Assembly: GCA_028706585.1 (NCBI GenBank)
Contig: JAQTVX010000023.1
Span: 1-14,078, forward strand
Length of the DNA stretch: 14,078 bases
Origin: Candidatus Krumholzibacteriia bacterium
GTDB taxonomy: Bacteria > Krumholzibacteriota > Krumholzibacteriia > Krumholzibacteriales > Krumholzibacteriaceae
Direction of reading: 5' to 3'
The position numbers and the translations under genes are program-made. This document shows positions 7,141-14,078 of this stretch, piece after piece; within the stretch, counting starts at the first letter, position 1, and each line of letters starts with the position of its first letter. The notes below the pieces were generated by a model. That model had not been told where the DNA came from, searched no databases, and saw only the letters and a program-made list of their open reading frames with translations.

Positions 7141-7222
7141 GAAACGTCAGCCGTGCGCTCGATTCGATGATGGCGCCCGGAGGTTCCGCGATGCCACTCG
7201 TCGGGAGAAAAGGGAGACGACC

Positions 7223-8077
7223 ATGCCCAGGAGAACGCTCTGTATCTTGCTGGCATTGACGCTTGCGATATCCGCCTGCTCCAGGGCAAAGAAGAATTCG
7301 ATACAGGTCAAGGGTTCCGACACCATGGTCAATCTCGGCCAGACCTGGGCCGAGAAGTACATGGCGCGGAATCCCGGCGATTTCGTCGCGGTCACCGGGG
7401 GCGGTTCCGGCACCGGCTTTTCGAGCCTCATCAGCTGCACCTGCGACATCGCCATGAGCTCGAGAAATATCAAGGACAAAGAGATGGGCCTCGCCGAGAA
7501 GCGAGGCATAACCCCGAACGAGATCAAGGTGGCTCTCGACGGCCTCGCCGTCGTCGTGAATCCCTCCAATCCCGTCGACAGGCTCACCATGGATCAGCTG
7601 GCGGGGATATTCTCCGGCGCAATTGCCAACTGGAAGGAAGTCGGCGGCGCCAACGAGGAGATCGTCGTGCTCTCCCGCGAGGTCAACTCCGGAACGCACG
7701 TCTACTTCAAAGAGCATGTTTTGAGAAGAGGGGATCCGGCCAGCAAGGCGGAGTTCTCCCCCCGCGCCCTGATGCTTTCGTCGTCGCAGGCGATCGCCGA
7801 TGAAGTGGCCGGGAATTCGGCGGCGATAGGCTATTACGGGATGGGGTACATATCGAAAAAGCAGAAACCGGTCTCTGTGGCCCCCGATGAGAACTCGCAA
7901 TACGTCGAGCCGACGATAGAAAACGTGCTCGGCGGCCATTATCCCATCTCGCGGCCGCTGCTCCTGTATACGAACGGCCAACCACAGGGTCTGGTGAAGA
8001 GATTCATCGATTTCGCGCTTTCGAAAGAGGGTCAGGAAATCGTCCTCGCGACCGATTTCGTGCCGGTAGAGAAATAG
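7223..8077 (+). CDS. pstS: Phosphate ABC transporter substrate-binding lipoprotein PstS
   Basis: A 284-residue lipoprotein that binds inorganic phosphate outside the inner membrane and delivers it to PstCA. The signal peptide ends in the lipobox ISAC with C19 as the lipidated residue. Phosphate-binding loops typical of PstS are visible: GSDTM (31-35), TGGGSGTG (58-65), SSR (79-81) and SREVNSGT (151-158), followed by GYYGMGYI and the FIDFALSKEGQEIV C-terminal helix. AGGGAGA at 7211-7217 is at proper spacing from the ATG. It is a compact member, shorter than the ~345-residue E. coli type. It heads the six-gene operon, 5 bases before pstC. Confidence 0.95.
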   Translation: MPRRTLCILLALTLAISACSRAKKNSIQVKGSDTMVNLGQTWAEKYMARNPGDFVAVTGGGSGTGFSSLISCTCDIAMSSRNIKDKEMGLAEKRGITPNEIKVALDGLAVVVNPSNPVDRLTMDQLAGIFSGAIANWKEVGGANEEIVVLSREVNSGTHVYFKEHVLRRGDPASKAEFSPRALMLSSSQAIADEVAGNSAAIGYYGMGYISKKQKPVSVAPDENSQYVEPTIENVLGGHYPISRPLLLYTNGQPQGLVKRFIDFALSKEGQEIVLATDFVPVEK

Positions 8078-8082
8078 CATCC

Positions 8083-8946
8083 ATGCGCAAATTCAGGGAA
8101 TTCATCATAGAGAAGCTTGTACTGCTCTGCGGCATAGCCTCCATATTTTTTGTCGTGCTGATCTTCCTCTTTCTGTTGAAAGAGGGATTCGCCGTATTCA
8201 AGACCGTCCATCCTTTCGCGTTTCTCGGGGGCAAGAGCTGGTATCCGATCTCGGAGCCGCCACGGCTCGGCATACTCCCCCTCATTCTCGGCTCGATCCT
8301 GGTCACCGTCGGGGCGGCCATTATCTCGATTCCAATAGGAGTCGGCTGCGCGATCTACATCGCCGAAATCGCGCCCAAGAAAACCAAAGAGATATTGAAG
8401 GCCGGGATAGAGCTGTTGGCGGCCATTCCGAGCGTAGTTCTGGGATTCATCGGAATGGTCACGATCGTGCCGCTGGCAAAAATGCTCTTCCATCTTCCCA
8501 CGGGGCTCACCGCCCTGTCAGGCTCCATCATGCTCGCGTTCATGGCCATGCCCACGATCGTCTCCATCGCGGAGGACGCCCTCTACTCCGTGCCCAAGAC
8601 GTACAAGGAGGGAGCGCTCGCTATGGGGGCGACGCACTGGCAGGCTATATGGCGCGTCATGCTGCGGGCGGCATCCAGCGGCATACTCGCCGCGGTCATG
8701 CTCGGAATCGGCAGGGTGATCGGCGAGACCATGGCGGTGATGATGATCACCGGAAACGCCGCCGTGATACCGCACAGCTTCTTCGCGCCGGTCCGGACGC
8801 TGACCGCAACTATCGCCGCCGAGATGGGAGAAGCTGTGATAGGGAGCGAGCACTACTTCGCGCTTTTCGCCATCGGAATAGTTCTGTTCGTCATCAGTTT
8901 CGGCATCAACGTGACCGCGGATCTGTTCCTGCACAAGAGGCAGTGA
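8083..8946 (+). CDS. pstC: Phosphate ABC transporter permease PstC
   Basis: A 287-residue inner-membrane subunit, one half of the phosphate channel. Hydrophobic segments are visible at about 11-33, 63-85, 107-130, 145-162, 198-222 and 258-280, fitting six membrane helices. The cytoplasmic EAA loop that docks on the ATPase is EGALAMGATHWQAIWRVMLR (176-195), followed by the PstC-typical GRVIGETMAV (210-219). The start is 5 bases after the pstS stop with only a weak ribosome-binding site, so translation is probably coupled. The gene stops 2 bases before pstA. Confidence 0.94.
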   Translation: MRKFREFIIEKLVLLCGIASIFFVVLIFLFLLKEGFAVFKTVHPFAFLGGKSWYPISEPPRLGILPLILGSILVTVGAAIISIPIGVGCAIYIAEIAPKKTKEILKAGIELLAAIPSVVLGFIGMVTIVPLAKMLFHLPTGLTALSGSIMLAFMAMPTIVSIAEDALYSVPKTYKEGALAMGATHWQAIWRVMLRAASSGILAAVMLGIGRVIGETMAVMMITGNAAVIPHSFFAPVRTLTATIAAEMGEAVIGSEHYFALFAIGIVLFVISFGINVTADLFLHKRQ

Positions 8947-8948
8947 CG

Positions 8949-9794
8949 ATGAACCCGCATCGCACGCAAAAAATAGCGTTCTCCCTTCTCTTTCTGGCGA
9001 CGTTCCTGGTCGTCGCGCTGGTGGGCGCCATCGTCGTGATCATCGTCCAGAAGGGGCTGCCGGCGATGACGTGGCAGTTCATCTCGGATGTCCCCCGGGA
9101 GGGAATGCGCGCCGGCGGAATATTCCCGGCGATCATCGGCACGCTGCTGCTCGTGGGCGGCGCGATCGTCTTCGCCCTGCCCATAGGGCTCCTCGCCGCC
9201 ATCTACCTGAGCGAGTACGCCAGGGACGGCTTGCTCACGCGAATTATAAAGCTGGCGATCGTCAATCTCGCCGGGGTGCCCTCTGTCGTGTACGGACTTT
9301 TCGGACTCGCGCTCTTCGTGGTTTTCTTCAAATTCGGAGTCTCGATCGTGTCGGGCTCTCTCACCCTCGGCATCATGATACTGCCGCTGATAATCACGGC
9401 GTCGCGCGAGGCGCTCGAGAGCGTGCCGCGGTCGTTCCGCGAGGTGAGCCTGTCGCTGGGCGCGAGCAAATGGCAGACGATACAGCACATCGTACTGCCC
9501 AACGCGATCCCGGGCATCTTGACGGGAACGATCCTGGGGCTCGGCAGAGCTGCGGGCGAAACGGCGCCGATCCTCTTCACCGTCGCCGCCTTCTATCTGC
9601 CGCAGCTTCCACGCTCGATATTCGACCAGGTCATGGCGCTGCCGTATCATCTTTACGTCATCTCGACCCAGGTCCCTAACGTCGACGAGAAGATACGATA
9701 CGGGACCGCGCTCGTGCTGCTCGCGCTCGTGCTGTTCATGAACCTCATCGCGATAATCATCCGGTACAAATTCAGGATGAAGAAGAAATGGTGA
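8949..9794 (+). CDS. pstA: Phosphate ABC transporter permease PstA
   Basis: A 281-residue inner-membrane subunit and channel partner of PstC. Hydrophobic helices lie at about 10-34, 59-87, 103-127, 134-150, 186-216 and 254-272. The EAA loop is EVSLSLGASKWQTIQHIVLP (165-184), followed by GLGRAAGETAPI (197-208), which is typical of PstA. The frame is open upstream to 8649 through the pstC gene. I chose the ATG at 8949 because it follows the pstC TGA by 2 bases and gives the expected N-terminus. The end overlaps the pstB1 start by 7 bases. Confidence 0.94.
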   Translation: MNPHRTQKIAFSLLFLATFLVVALVGAIVVIIVQKGLPAMTWQFISDVPREGMRAGGIFPAIIGTLLLVGGAIVFALPIGLLAAIYLSEYARDGLLTRIIKLAIVNLAGVPSVVYGLFGLALFVVFFKFGVSIVSGSLTLGIMILPLIITASREALESVPRSFREVSLSLGASKWQTIQHIVLPNAIPGILTGTILGLGRAAGETAPILFTVAAFYLPQLPRSIFDQVMALPYHLYVISTQVPNVDEKIRYGTALVLLALVLFMNLIAIIIRYKFRMKKKW

Positions 9795-10534
9795 TATTCA
9801 AGATCGAGAAACTGAACGTTCGGTTCGGCTCCGTTCACGCGCTGCGAGACGTGAGCGAGGAGATCCTCGAGCACGAGATCCTGACCGTGATCGGACCGTC
9901 GAACAGCGGGAAATCCACCCTTTTGCGGACATTGAACCGCATGAACGATCTGCTGCCGAACCTCAGGATAACCGGCACGGTGGAGCTGGAAGGCGAGAAC
10001 ATCCGAAGGATGGACGTGGAAGCCCTGCGCCGTAGGGTAGGCACCGTGTTCGCGCTCCCGCTTCCACTGCCGCTTTCGATATTCGACAACGTGGCCTACG
10101 GGCCACGGATGCACGGCCTGCGCAACAAGAAAAAGATGGCCGAGCGCGTGGAGACCGCGCTCCGGCAGGCGTACCTTTGGGACGAGGTCAAGGACCGTCT
10201 GCACGAATCGGCGTTCAAGCTGTCCGGCGGCCAACAGCAGCGCCTGTGCATCGCACGGACGCTCGCGGTCGAACCAGAGGTGATTCTCTTCGACGAGCCG
10301 TGCTCCGGGCTCGATCCCATCTCGACAGCAAAGGTGGAAGACGCCATGCTCAAGCTCAAGCAGCGTTACACGCTGGTTCTCGTCACTAACAACGTGAAGC
10401 AGGCGGCGCGGGTCGGAGATAGAACGGCATTCTTTCTGAACGGCGAGCTGATCGAAGTGGACAAGACCGAGAAGATTTTCACCGTGCCCAGGGACAATCG
10501 CACCGACGATTACATCAGGGGGAGATTCGGATGA
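9788..10534 (+). CDS. pstB: PstB1: phosphate importer ATP-binding subunit with degenerate Q-loop and H-loop
   Basis: A 248-residue ABC ATPase, clearly PstB by overall pattern (DEPCSGLDP, QAARV, DYIRGRFG end). The signature LSGGQ (145-149) and Walker B D169/E170 are intact. Three catalytic parts are not. Walker A is GPSNSGKST (36-44), with Asn where PstB has Gly. The Q-loop reads VFALPLPLPLSI, so A89 stands where the conserved Gln should be. The H-loop reads VTNNVKQAARV, so N201 replaces the switch histidine. I read these codons in the DNA (gcg for A89, aac for N201), and the frame is intact around them. Known ABC mechanism says these changes should cripple the site built on this subunit's own Walker A, while its signature can still serve the partner. 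It overlaps pstA by 7 bases and pstB2 by 4, so all are probably translated together. It is not a pseudogene by reading frame. Confidence 0.93.
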   Translation: MVIFKIEKLNVRFGSVHALRDVSEEILEHEILTVIGPSNSGKSTLLRTLNRMNDLLPNLRITGTVELEGENIRRMDVEALRRRVGTVFALPLPLPLSIFDNVAYGPRMHGLRNKKKMAERVETALRQAYLWDEVKDRLHESAFKLSGGQQQRLCIARTLAVEPEVILFDEPCSGLDPISTAKVEDAMLKLKQRYTLVLVTNNVKQAARVGDRTAFFLNGELIEVDKTEKIFTVPRDNRTDDYIRGRFG

Positions 10535-11289
10535 TGAACAAGATCATCACGAGAGACCTGAATCTCTGGTACGGCGACTTCCACGCCCTGAAGAAGGTGA
10601 ACGCGGCCTTCCAGGCCAACCGGATCACCGCGATCATCGGACCGTCGGGCTGCGGCAAATCCACGCTGCTTCGCGTCTTCAATCGAATGAACGATTTCGT
10701 GGAGGGAGTGCGCACCGAGGGCGAAGTTCTGATCGACGATCTCAACGTCCTCGATCCGGCCGCCGATCTGGTGTCGCTGCGCAAGAAGATCGGAATGGTC
10801 TTTCAGAGACCGAACCCGTTTCCGCTGTCCATTTACGAAAACATCGTCTTCGGCGCGCGGATCCGCGGGACCAGGGCGAAGCGTGGCGAGATGGACGAGA
10901 TCGTCGAGACCAGCCTACGCAGCGTGCTTCTGTGGAACGAGCTCAAGGACAAGCTGCGCTCGTCCGCGCTCAGGCTGTCTCTCGAGCAGGAGCAGCGGCT
11001 GTGCATCGCGCGGCTCATAGCGGTGAAGCCCGACGTACTGCTCATGGATGAGCCGTGCTCGACCCTGGATCCGCAGGCGACCGAGCGCATTGAGAACCTC
11101 ATGCGCGAGCTGAAGAACAACTACACGATCGTAATCGTAACGCACAACATGCAGCAGGCGGCTCGCGTATCCGACGATACGGGATTCATGCTGCTCGGAG
11201 AGCTCATCGAGTTCAACGAGACGAAGGATATCTTCTCTTCGCCAAAGGACAAGCGCACGGAAGACTACATTACAGGAAGATATGGTTAA
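10531..11289 (+). CDS. pstB: PstB2: phosphate importer ATP-binding subunit with degenerate ABC signature
   Basis: A 252-residue ABC ATPase of the PstB family. Walker A GPSGCGKST (37-45), Q-loop VFQRPNPFPLSI with Q92, Walker B D173/E174 (LMDEPCSTLDP) and the H-loop VTHNMQQAARVSD with H205 are all canonical. The signature is not: LSLEQEQR (149-156) replaces LSGGQQQR, losing both glycines that contact the ATP gamma-phosphate across the dimer. This is the mirror image of the defects in PstB1, so the pair is best read as an obligate heterodimer in which PstB2 supplies the Walker side and PstB1 the signature of the one good site. The start overlaps the pstB1 stop in ATGATGA; ATG 10534 is equally possible. 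GGGGGAG lies 6-7 bases upstream. phoU follows after 9 bases. Confidence 0.93.
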   Translation: MMNKIITRDLNLWYGDFHALKKVNAAFQANRITAIIGPSGCGKSTLLRVFNRMNDFVEGVRTEGEVLIDDLNVLDPAADLVSLRKKIGMVFQRPNPFPLSIYENIVFGARIRGTRAKRGEMDEIVETSLRSVLLWNELKDKLRSSALRLSLEQEQRLCIARLIAVKPDVLLMDEPCSTLDPQATERIENLMRELKNNYTIVIVTHNMQQAARVSDDTGFMLLGELIEFNETKDIFSSPKDKRTEDYITGRYG

Positions 11290-11298
11290 GGAGGACCC

Positions 11299-11976
11299 AT
11301 GGAACGGCATTTCGACGTGGAGCTGGACGAGCTGAAAAAGGACATCGTTGCAATCGGAAAGCTCACCGAAGAAGCCATCTTCAAATCGATCGAGGCGCTC
11401 AAGACCCGAGATGAGGCGCTCGCCAGGAAAGTCATCAACGATGACGTCAACATCGACAGGCTGGAGCTGCGCATCGACGAGAAATGCATCGACCTCATCG
11501 CGCGCTTCCAGCCCATGGCCAAAGATCTTCGGCTGATCACGACGGGCATGAAGATAAACGCCGATATGGAGCGGATAGCCGACCTGGCCGTCGACATAGC
11601 CCAGCGGACTCTCGAGCTCGTGGACAAGCCCCAATTGAAGCCCCTGGTGGATATACCGAAGCTGACCGCCGTGGCCCAGATGATGATCAGGATGGCCATT
11701 GAATCGTTCGTGAAGGGCGACATCGAGCTCGCCAAGAAGGTCGTTCTGTCCGATCCACAGGCGGATGAGCTGAGAAACGCGATACAGCAGGAACTGATCG
11801 AGGATTACATGGTCAAGGACGGCTCCACCGCTCCACGCGCCGTTCAGCTGCTCCTTATAGCCCGTTTCCTCGAACGCATTTGCGACCACACGACGAACAT
11901 CGCCGAGAACGTGATATACATGGTCGAGGCAGAGGTCGTGAAGCACCATCCGGAAAAGCTCGCGGATGGCTCGTAA
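11299..11976 (+). CDS. phoU: Phosphate transport regulator PhoU
   Basis: A 225-residue all-helical cytoplasmic protein of the usual PhoU length. In known systems it restrains Pst transport and passes the phosphate state to a PhoR kinase. Two three-helix repeats each carry the metal-binding E-x3-D-x3-D/N motif: E91-R-I-A-D95 to D99, and E192-R-I-C-D196 to N200. The N-terminal FDVELDELKKDI matches the family. A strong TAAGGAGG is formed partly by the pstB2 stop codon, 9 bases before the start. It is last in the pst operon. No phoR or phoB follows, because the next gene is on the opposite strand. Confidence 0.95.
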   Translation: MERHFDVELDELKKDIVAIGKLTEEAIFKSIEALKTRDEALARKVINDDVNIDRLELRIDEKCIDLIARFQPMAKDLRLITTGMKINADMERIADLAVDIAQRTLELVDKPQLKPLVDIPKLTAVAQMMIRMAIESFVKGDIELAKKVVLSDPQADELRNAIQQELIEDYMVKDGSTAPRAVQLLLIARFLERICDHTTNIAENVIYMVEAEVVKHHPEKLADGS

Positions 11977-11985
11977 GGCGCGGAC

Positions 11986-12010
11986 TCTCGAGGCGCGGTG
12001 CCGTTCGAGA
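11986..12010. terminator. Hairpin between convergent phoU and the flavoprotein gene
   Basis: TCTCGA (11986-11991) pairs with TCGAGA (12005-12010). An inner GGC/GCC pairing (11992-11994 with 12000-12002) extends the stem across a 2-base bulge. It lies in the 49-base gap between two convergent genes, so it could serve both strands. There is no T-tract, so intrinsic termination is unproven. Confidence 0.4.
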
Positions 12011-12025
12011 CGAATCAAGCCGAGG

Positions 12026-13267
12026 TCAAGCGTTCGTTCCGGCCAGGTGAGCCGTTGAAAATGCGGCCTGCAGATTGTAGCCGCCGCTACGGGCGTCGAT
12101 ATCGATGATCTCCCCGCAGAAATAGAGCCCTCTCGTCTTCTTCGACTCCATTGTGCGCGGATCGATCTCGCCGACACGGATTCCGCCGCGCGTGATAATG
12201 GCTTCGTCAATCGGTCTCGACCTCTTTACGGTCAGCCGGAAATCAGCGAGCTGCGTCCCGAGCTTTTTTCTCTCGCCGCCGGTGATCTGGCTGCATTTCC
12301 TGTCTTCGGGGATTCCGCATGTTCCCATGAGAACCGGCACGAGCGCGTTCGGCATCAGGCGCCTCATGACCGTGCGCAGCAATTTCCCACCGGAGCCGGA
12401 GATCTCATCCATGAGACGGCGTTCGATCCCGGCCGCATCGAGGCCGGATATCAGGTGTATTGAGAGCTCAACCTTCTCCCCCTTGTCGAGATGCTCCACA
12501 ACGAGAGCGCTCAAGGCCAGTACAGCCGGGCCGGAAACGCCGAAATGCGTGAACAACATGTCGCCCGATTCCGACGCGAACCGCCTGCCATTAGCCAAAG
12601 CCGCCACCTCGATGCTATCCAGGGACAATCCCTGAAGGCCCTTCGCGAATTCCTCCTCCGTCTCGAGGGGAACGAGCGCGGGTCTCAAGGGGATGATCGA
12701 ATGCCCGAGCTCCACGGCCATAGAGTAGCCGTCCCCAGTGGAACCGGTCCCGGGATATGAGAGACCCCCGGTTGCGAGAATCACGCTGTCCGCCCGGAGT
12801 ACTTCCTGGCACCCCGTGATCCTAACGCCGCTCACTGCGCCCGCCGCTTCGTCGACCAGAATCCTCTCCACGCGGCAATTCAGCCTGACCGTCACGCCGC
12901 GCCTTCTCATGTATCGTTCCAGAGCCTTCACTACGCTCTCGGAACTGCCGCTCGCCGGGAACATCCTGCCGTCTTCCTCTTCCTTCGTCTTCACTTCGAG
13001 TTCTTCGAAGAAGGCTACGAGATCCCGACTCGAGAACTCGGTCAGCGCCCTATAGAGAAATTTCCCATTCCTGCCGAAGCTTCGCACGAAATCGGCCGTG
13101 TCCCCCGCATTCGTCAGGTTGCATCTGCCGTTGCCGGTGATGCTCAGCTTTCTCCCGAGCCGCTCGTTTCGTTCGAGGAGCGAAACGCGCGATCCTATCT
13201 CGGCCGCGCGCCCCGCCGCGAGCATGCCCGAGGCTCCTCCCCCGACTACAACAACGTCATGACTCAT
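12026..13267 (-). CDS. HI0933/BaiN-like NAD(P)/FAD-dependent flavoprotein oxidoreductase
   Basis: A 413-residue flavoprotein of the HI0933 (YhiN/BaiN/RdsA-like) family, close to the usual 400. The FAD-binding fold starts with DVVVVGGGASGMLAA (GGGASG 9-14) and an acidic E32 that would bind ribose. The family block GRKLSITGNGRCNLTN follows (38-53). The C-terminus has GLYFCGEIIDIDARSGGYNLQ (from 380), the typical second FAD contact. Its natural substrate is not known from sequence; family names taken from bile-acid reduction should not be transferred here. I chose the ATG at 13267 because it overlaps the feoB stop as ATGA, implying translational coupling. The ATG at 13273 is also possible, and the open frame further upstream is only the shadow of feoB. 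An operon link to iron uptake suggests a redox or iron-related role, as an inference. Confidence 0.9.
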   Translation of the reverse strand: MSHDVVVVGGGASGMLAAGRAAEIGSRVSLLERNERLGRKLSITGNGRCNLTNAGDTADFVRSFGRNGKFLYRALTEFSSRDLVAFFEELEVKTKEEEDGRMFPASGSSESVVKALERYMRRRGVTVRLNCRVERILVDEAAGAVSGVRITGCQEVLRADSVILATGGLSYPGTGSTGDGYSMAVELGHSIIPLRPALVPLETEEEFAKGLQGLSLDSIEVAALANGRRFASESGDMLFTHFGVSGPAVLALSALVVEHLDKGEKVELSIHLISGLDAAGIERRLMDEISGSGGKLLRTVMRRLMPNALVPVLMGTCGIPEDRKCSQITGGERKKLGTQLADFRLTVKRSRPIDEAIITRGGIRVGEIDPRTMESKKTRGLYFCGEIIDIDARSGGYNLQAAFSTAHLAGTNA

Positions 13268-14078
13268 GGCCATATGAAATTGACCGCAGCGCCAGTCACG
13301 ATCACCGCCGCCAGCATGATGAGCGAGGATTTGATTGCATCCTTCCAGCCGAGCTCGCGGAAAAGCACGACGATGGTCGCGATGCAGGGAAAGAACATGG
13401 ATAGTATAACGCAGCCGATAACCAGCTGCTTCGTCGTGAGAACTAGAGAGGCGAACATCCCCGCGCCCATCTCCTTGCGCAGGATCCCCATGAGCAGAGG
13501 AACAATCGCCTCTTTCGGCAAGCCCCACAGAACACGGACCACGCCTTCGGTCGCATCGGCCACGTAGTGAAACACGTTCAGCGCATAAAGGACATTCACA
13601 ACGACGATTGCGGCGAACACGAGAGGCAGGGCTTCCTTGAGAAACCCCGAAATGCGCAGCCACATCTTCGAGCCGAGCGCGCGCAAGGTCGGGAGGCGGT
13701 ACGGGGGAATTTCTATGAGGAGCTCCGGCTGGAATCCCTTCGACGTGTATCTCAGGAAGAGGCCGATAATAATCCACGCGAGGAGGAGAATGCCGTACAC
13801 CAGAACCACCGCCCACATCCCCCGCGCTCCCACGAGACCGATTATCACGGCCTGCAGAGCCGCGCACGGAACGGCGATCGAGATGAGCGTCGCGGTGATG
13901 AAACGCTGCCGCCTCGTCTCAAGGATGCGAGTCGCGAGAATTCCCGGGACATTGCATCCGAGTCCCAGGAGCGTCGGAATGATCGCGTACCCATGAAGCC
14001 CTATGCGGTGCATGCCGTCATCGAGAAACACGGCCAGGCGCGGAAGGTATCCCGTGTCCTCGAGCAGGGAAAGCACCA
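13264..14078 (-). CDS. feoB: Ferrous iron transporter FeoB, C-terminal membrane part (partial, N-terminus outside window)
   Basis: The last 270 codons of FeoB, the inner-membrane Fe2+ permease. The first visible residues LEDTGYLPR, then GLHGYAIIPTLLGLGCNVPGILATR, match the conserved Gate/FeoB_C core with the GxGCNVP cysteine motif. Next come several hydrophobic helices, then GLPKEAIVPLLMGILRKEMGAGM, MFFPCIATIVVLFRELGWKDA and a final helix before the stop at 13264-13266. The N-terminal G-protein domain would lie outside the window to the right. It has normal FeoB features with no sign of damage. The stop overlaps the start of the flavoprotein gene. Confidence 0.93.
   Translation of the reverse strand, partial: VLSLLEDTGYLPRLAVFLDDGMHRIGLHGYAIIPTLLGLGCNVPGILATRILETRRQRFITATLISIAVPCAALQAVIIGLVGARGMWAVVLVYGILLLAWIIIGLFLRYTSKGFQPELLIEIPPYRLPTLRALGSKMWLRISGFLKEALPLVFAAIVVVNVLYALNVFHYVADATEGVVRVLWGLPKEAIVPLLMGILRKEMGAGMFASLVLTTKQLVIGCVILSMFFPCIATIVVLFRELGWKDAIKSSLIMLAAVIVTGAAVNFIWP

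Noticed and set aside
7007..8080. 357-codon minus-strand open frame over pstS
   Set aside because: It is antisense to pstS, which has all its phosphate-binding motifs. No family features are visible in the antisense protein.
9788..10534. pstB1 as a decaying pseudogene
   Set aside because: The frame is full length, overlaps both neighbours in a tight operon and keeps its signature and Walker B. The losses match exactly what the partner retains, which fits specialisation better than decay, though relatives must confirm it.
10915..12210. 431-codon minus-strand open frame over pstB2 and phoU
   Set aside because: It crosses three supported genes and the intergenic hairpin, and resembles no known protein.
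13268..13867. Long N-terminal extension of the flavoprotein frame
   Set aside because: The sequence is Arg/Gly/His-rich and lies antiparallel-frame within well-conserved feoB. The FAD-binding fold begins right at the chosen start.
1..14078. CRISPR arrays, tRNA or rRNA genes, insertion sequences, attachment sites
   Set aside because: No regularly spaced repeats, cloverleaf-like segments, transposase motifs or flanking direct repeats were seen on either strand.

Overview
The window is a GC-rich bacterial chromosome segment, densely coded on both strands. It shows no tRNA, rRNA, CRISPR array or insertion sequence. The organism is most likely a diderm that uses menaquinone. This rests on a secreted protein with an N-terminal CBM9-like domain and a DUF5916-type barrel ending in Phe, on two lipoprotein signal peptides, and on a UbiE/MenG methyltransferase. 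The protein styles fit Acidobacteriota, Eisenbacteria, Krumholzibacteriota or similar uncultured lineages, but the sequence alone does not fix the phylum.

Layout. At 1-1472 (minus) is the N-terminal 490 residues of an AMP-forming acyl-CoA synthetase, cut by the window edge. It is divergent from menG (1604-2404, plus). Back-to-back sigma70-type promoters lie between them, and the synthetase promoter implies a leaderless GTG start. Then on the plus strand come a CBM9/DUF5916 outer-membrane protein (2450-4648) and a radical SAM protein with a reduced SPASM-like tail (4732-6207). Converging on the latter is a 256-residue predicted lipoprotein (6215-6985, minus) made of two ungapped 104-residue repeats with repeated His/Tyr motifs. 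It is divergent from a compact phosphate-uptake operon, pstS-pstC-pstA-pstB1-pstB2-phoU (7223-11976). On the minus strand at the right end are the last 270 residues of FeoB and a translationally coupled HI0933/BaiN-like flavoprotein (12026-13267).

How the genes work together. PstS captures phosphate at the membrane, PstC and PstA form the channel, the two PstB subunits would power it, and PhoU couples transport to signalling. No PhoR/PhoB pair is visible.

The most interesting signal is in the two PstB proteins, whose ATPase motifs are damaged in complementary ways. PstB1 keeps LSGGQ but has lost the Q-loop glutamine, the H-loop histidine and a Walker A glycine. PstB2 keeps all of those but has lost both glycines of the signature. 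A PstB1/PstB2 heterodimer would therefore have exactly one complete ATP site and one degenerate site, as in asymmetric ABC exporters, here in a phosphate importer. Second in interest is the duplicated His/Tyr lipoprotein, which shares an intergenic region with the pst operon.
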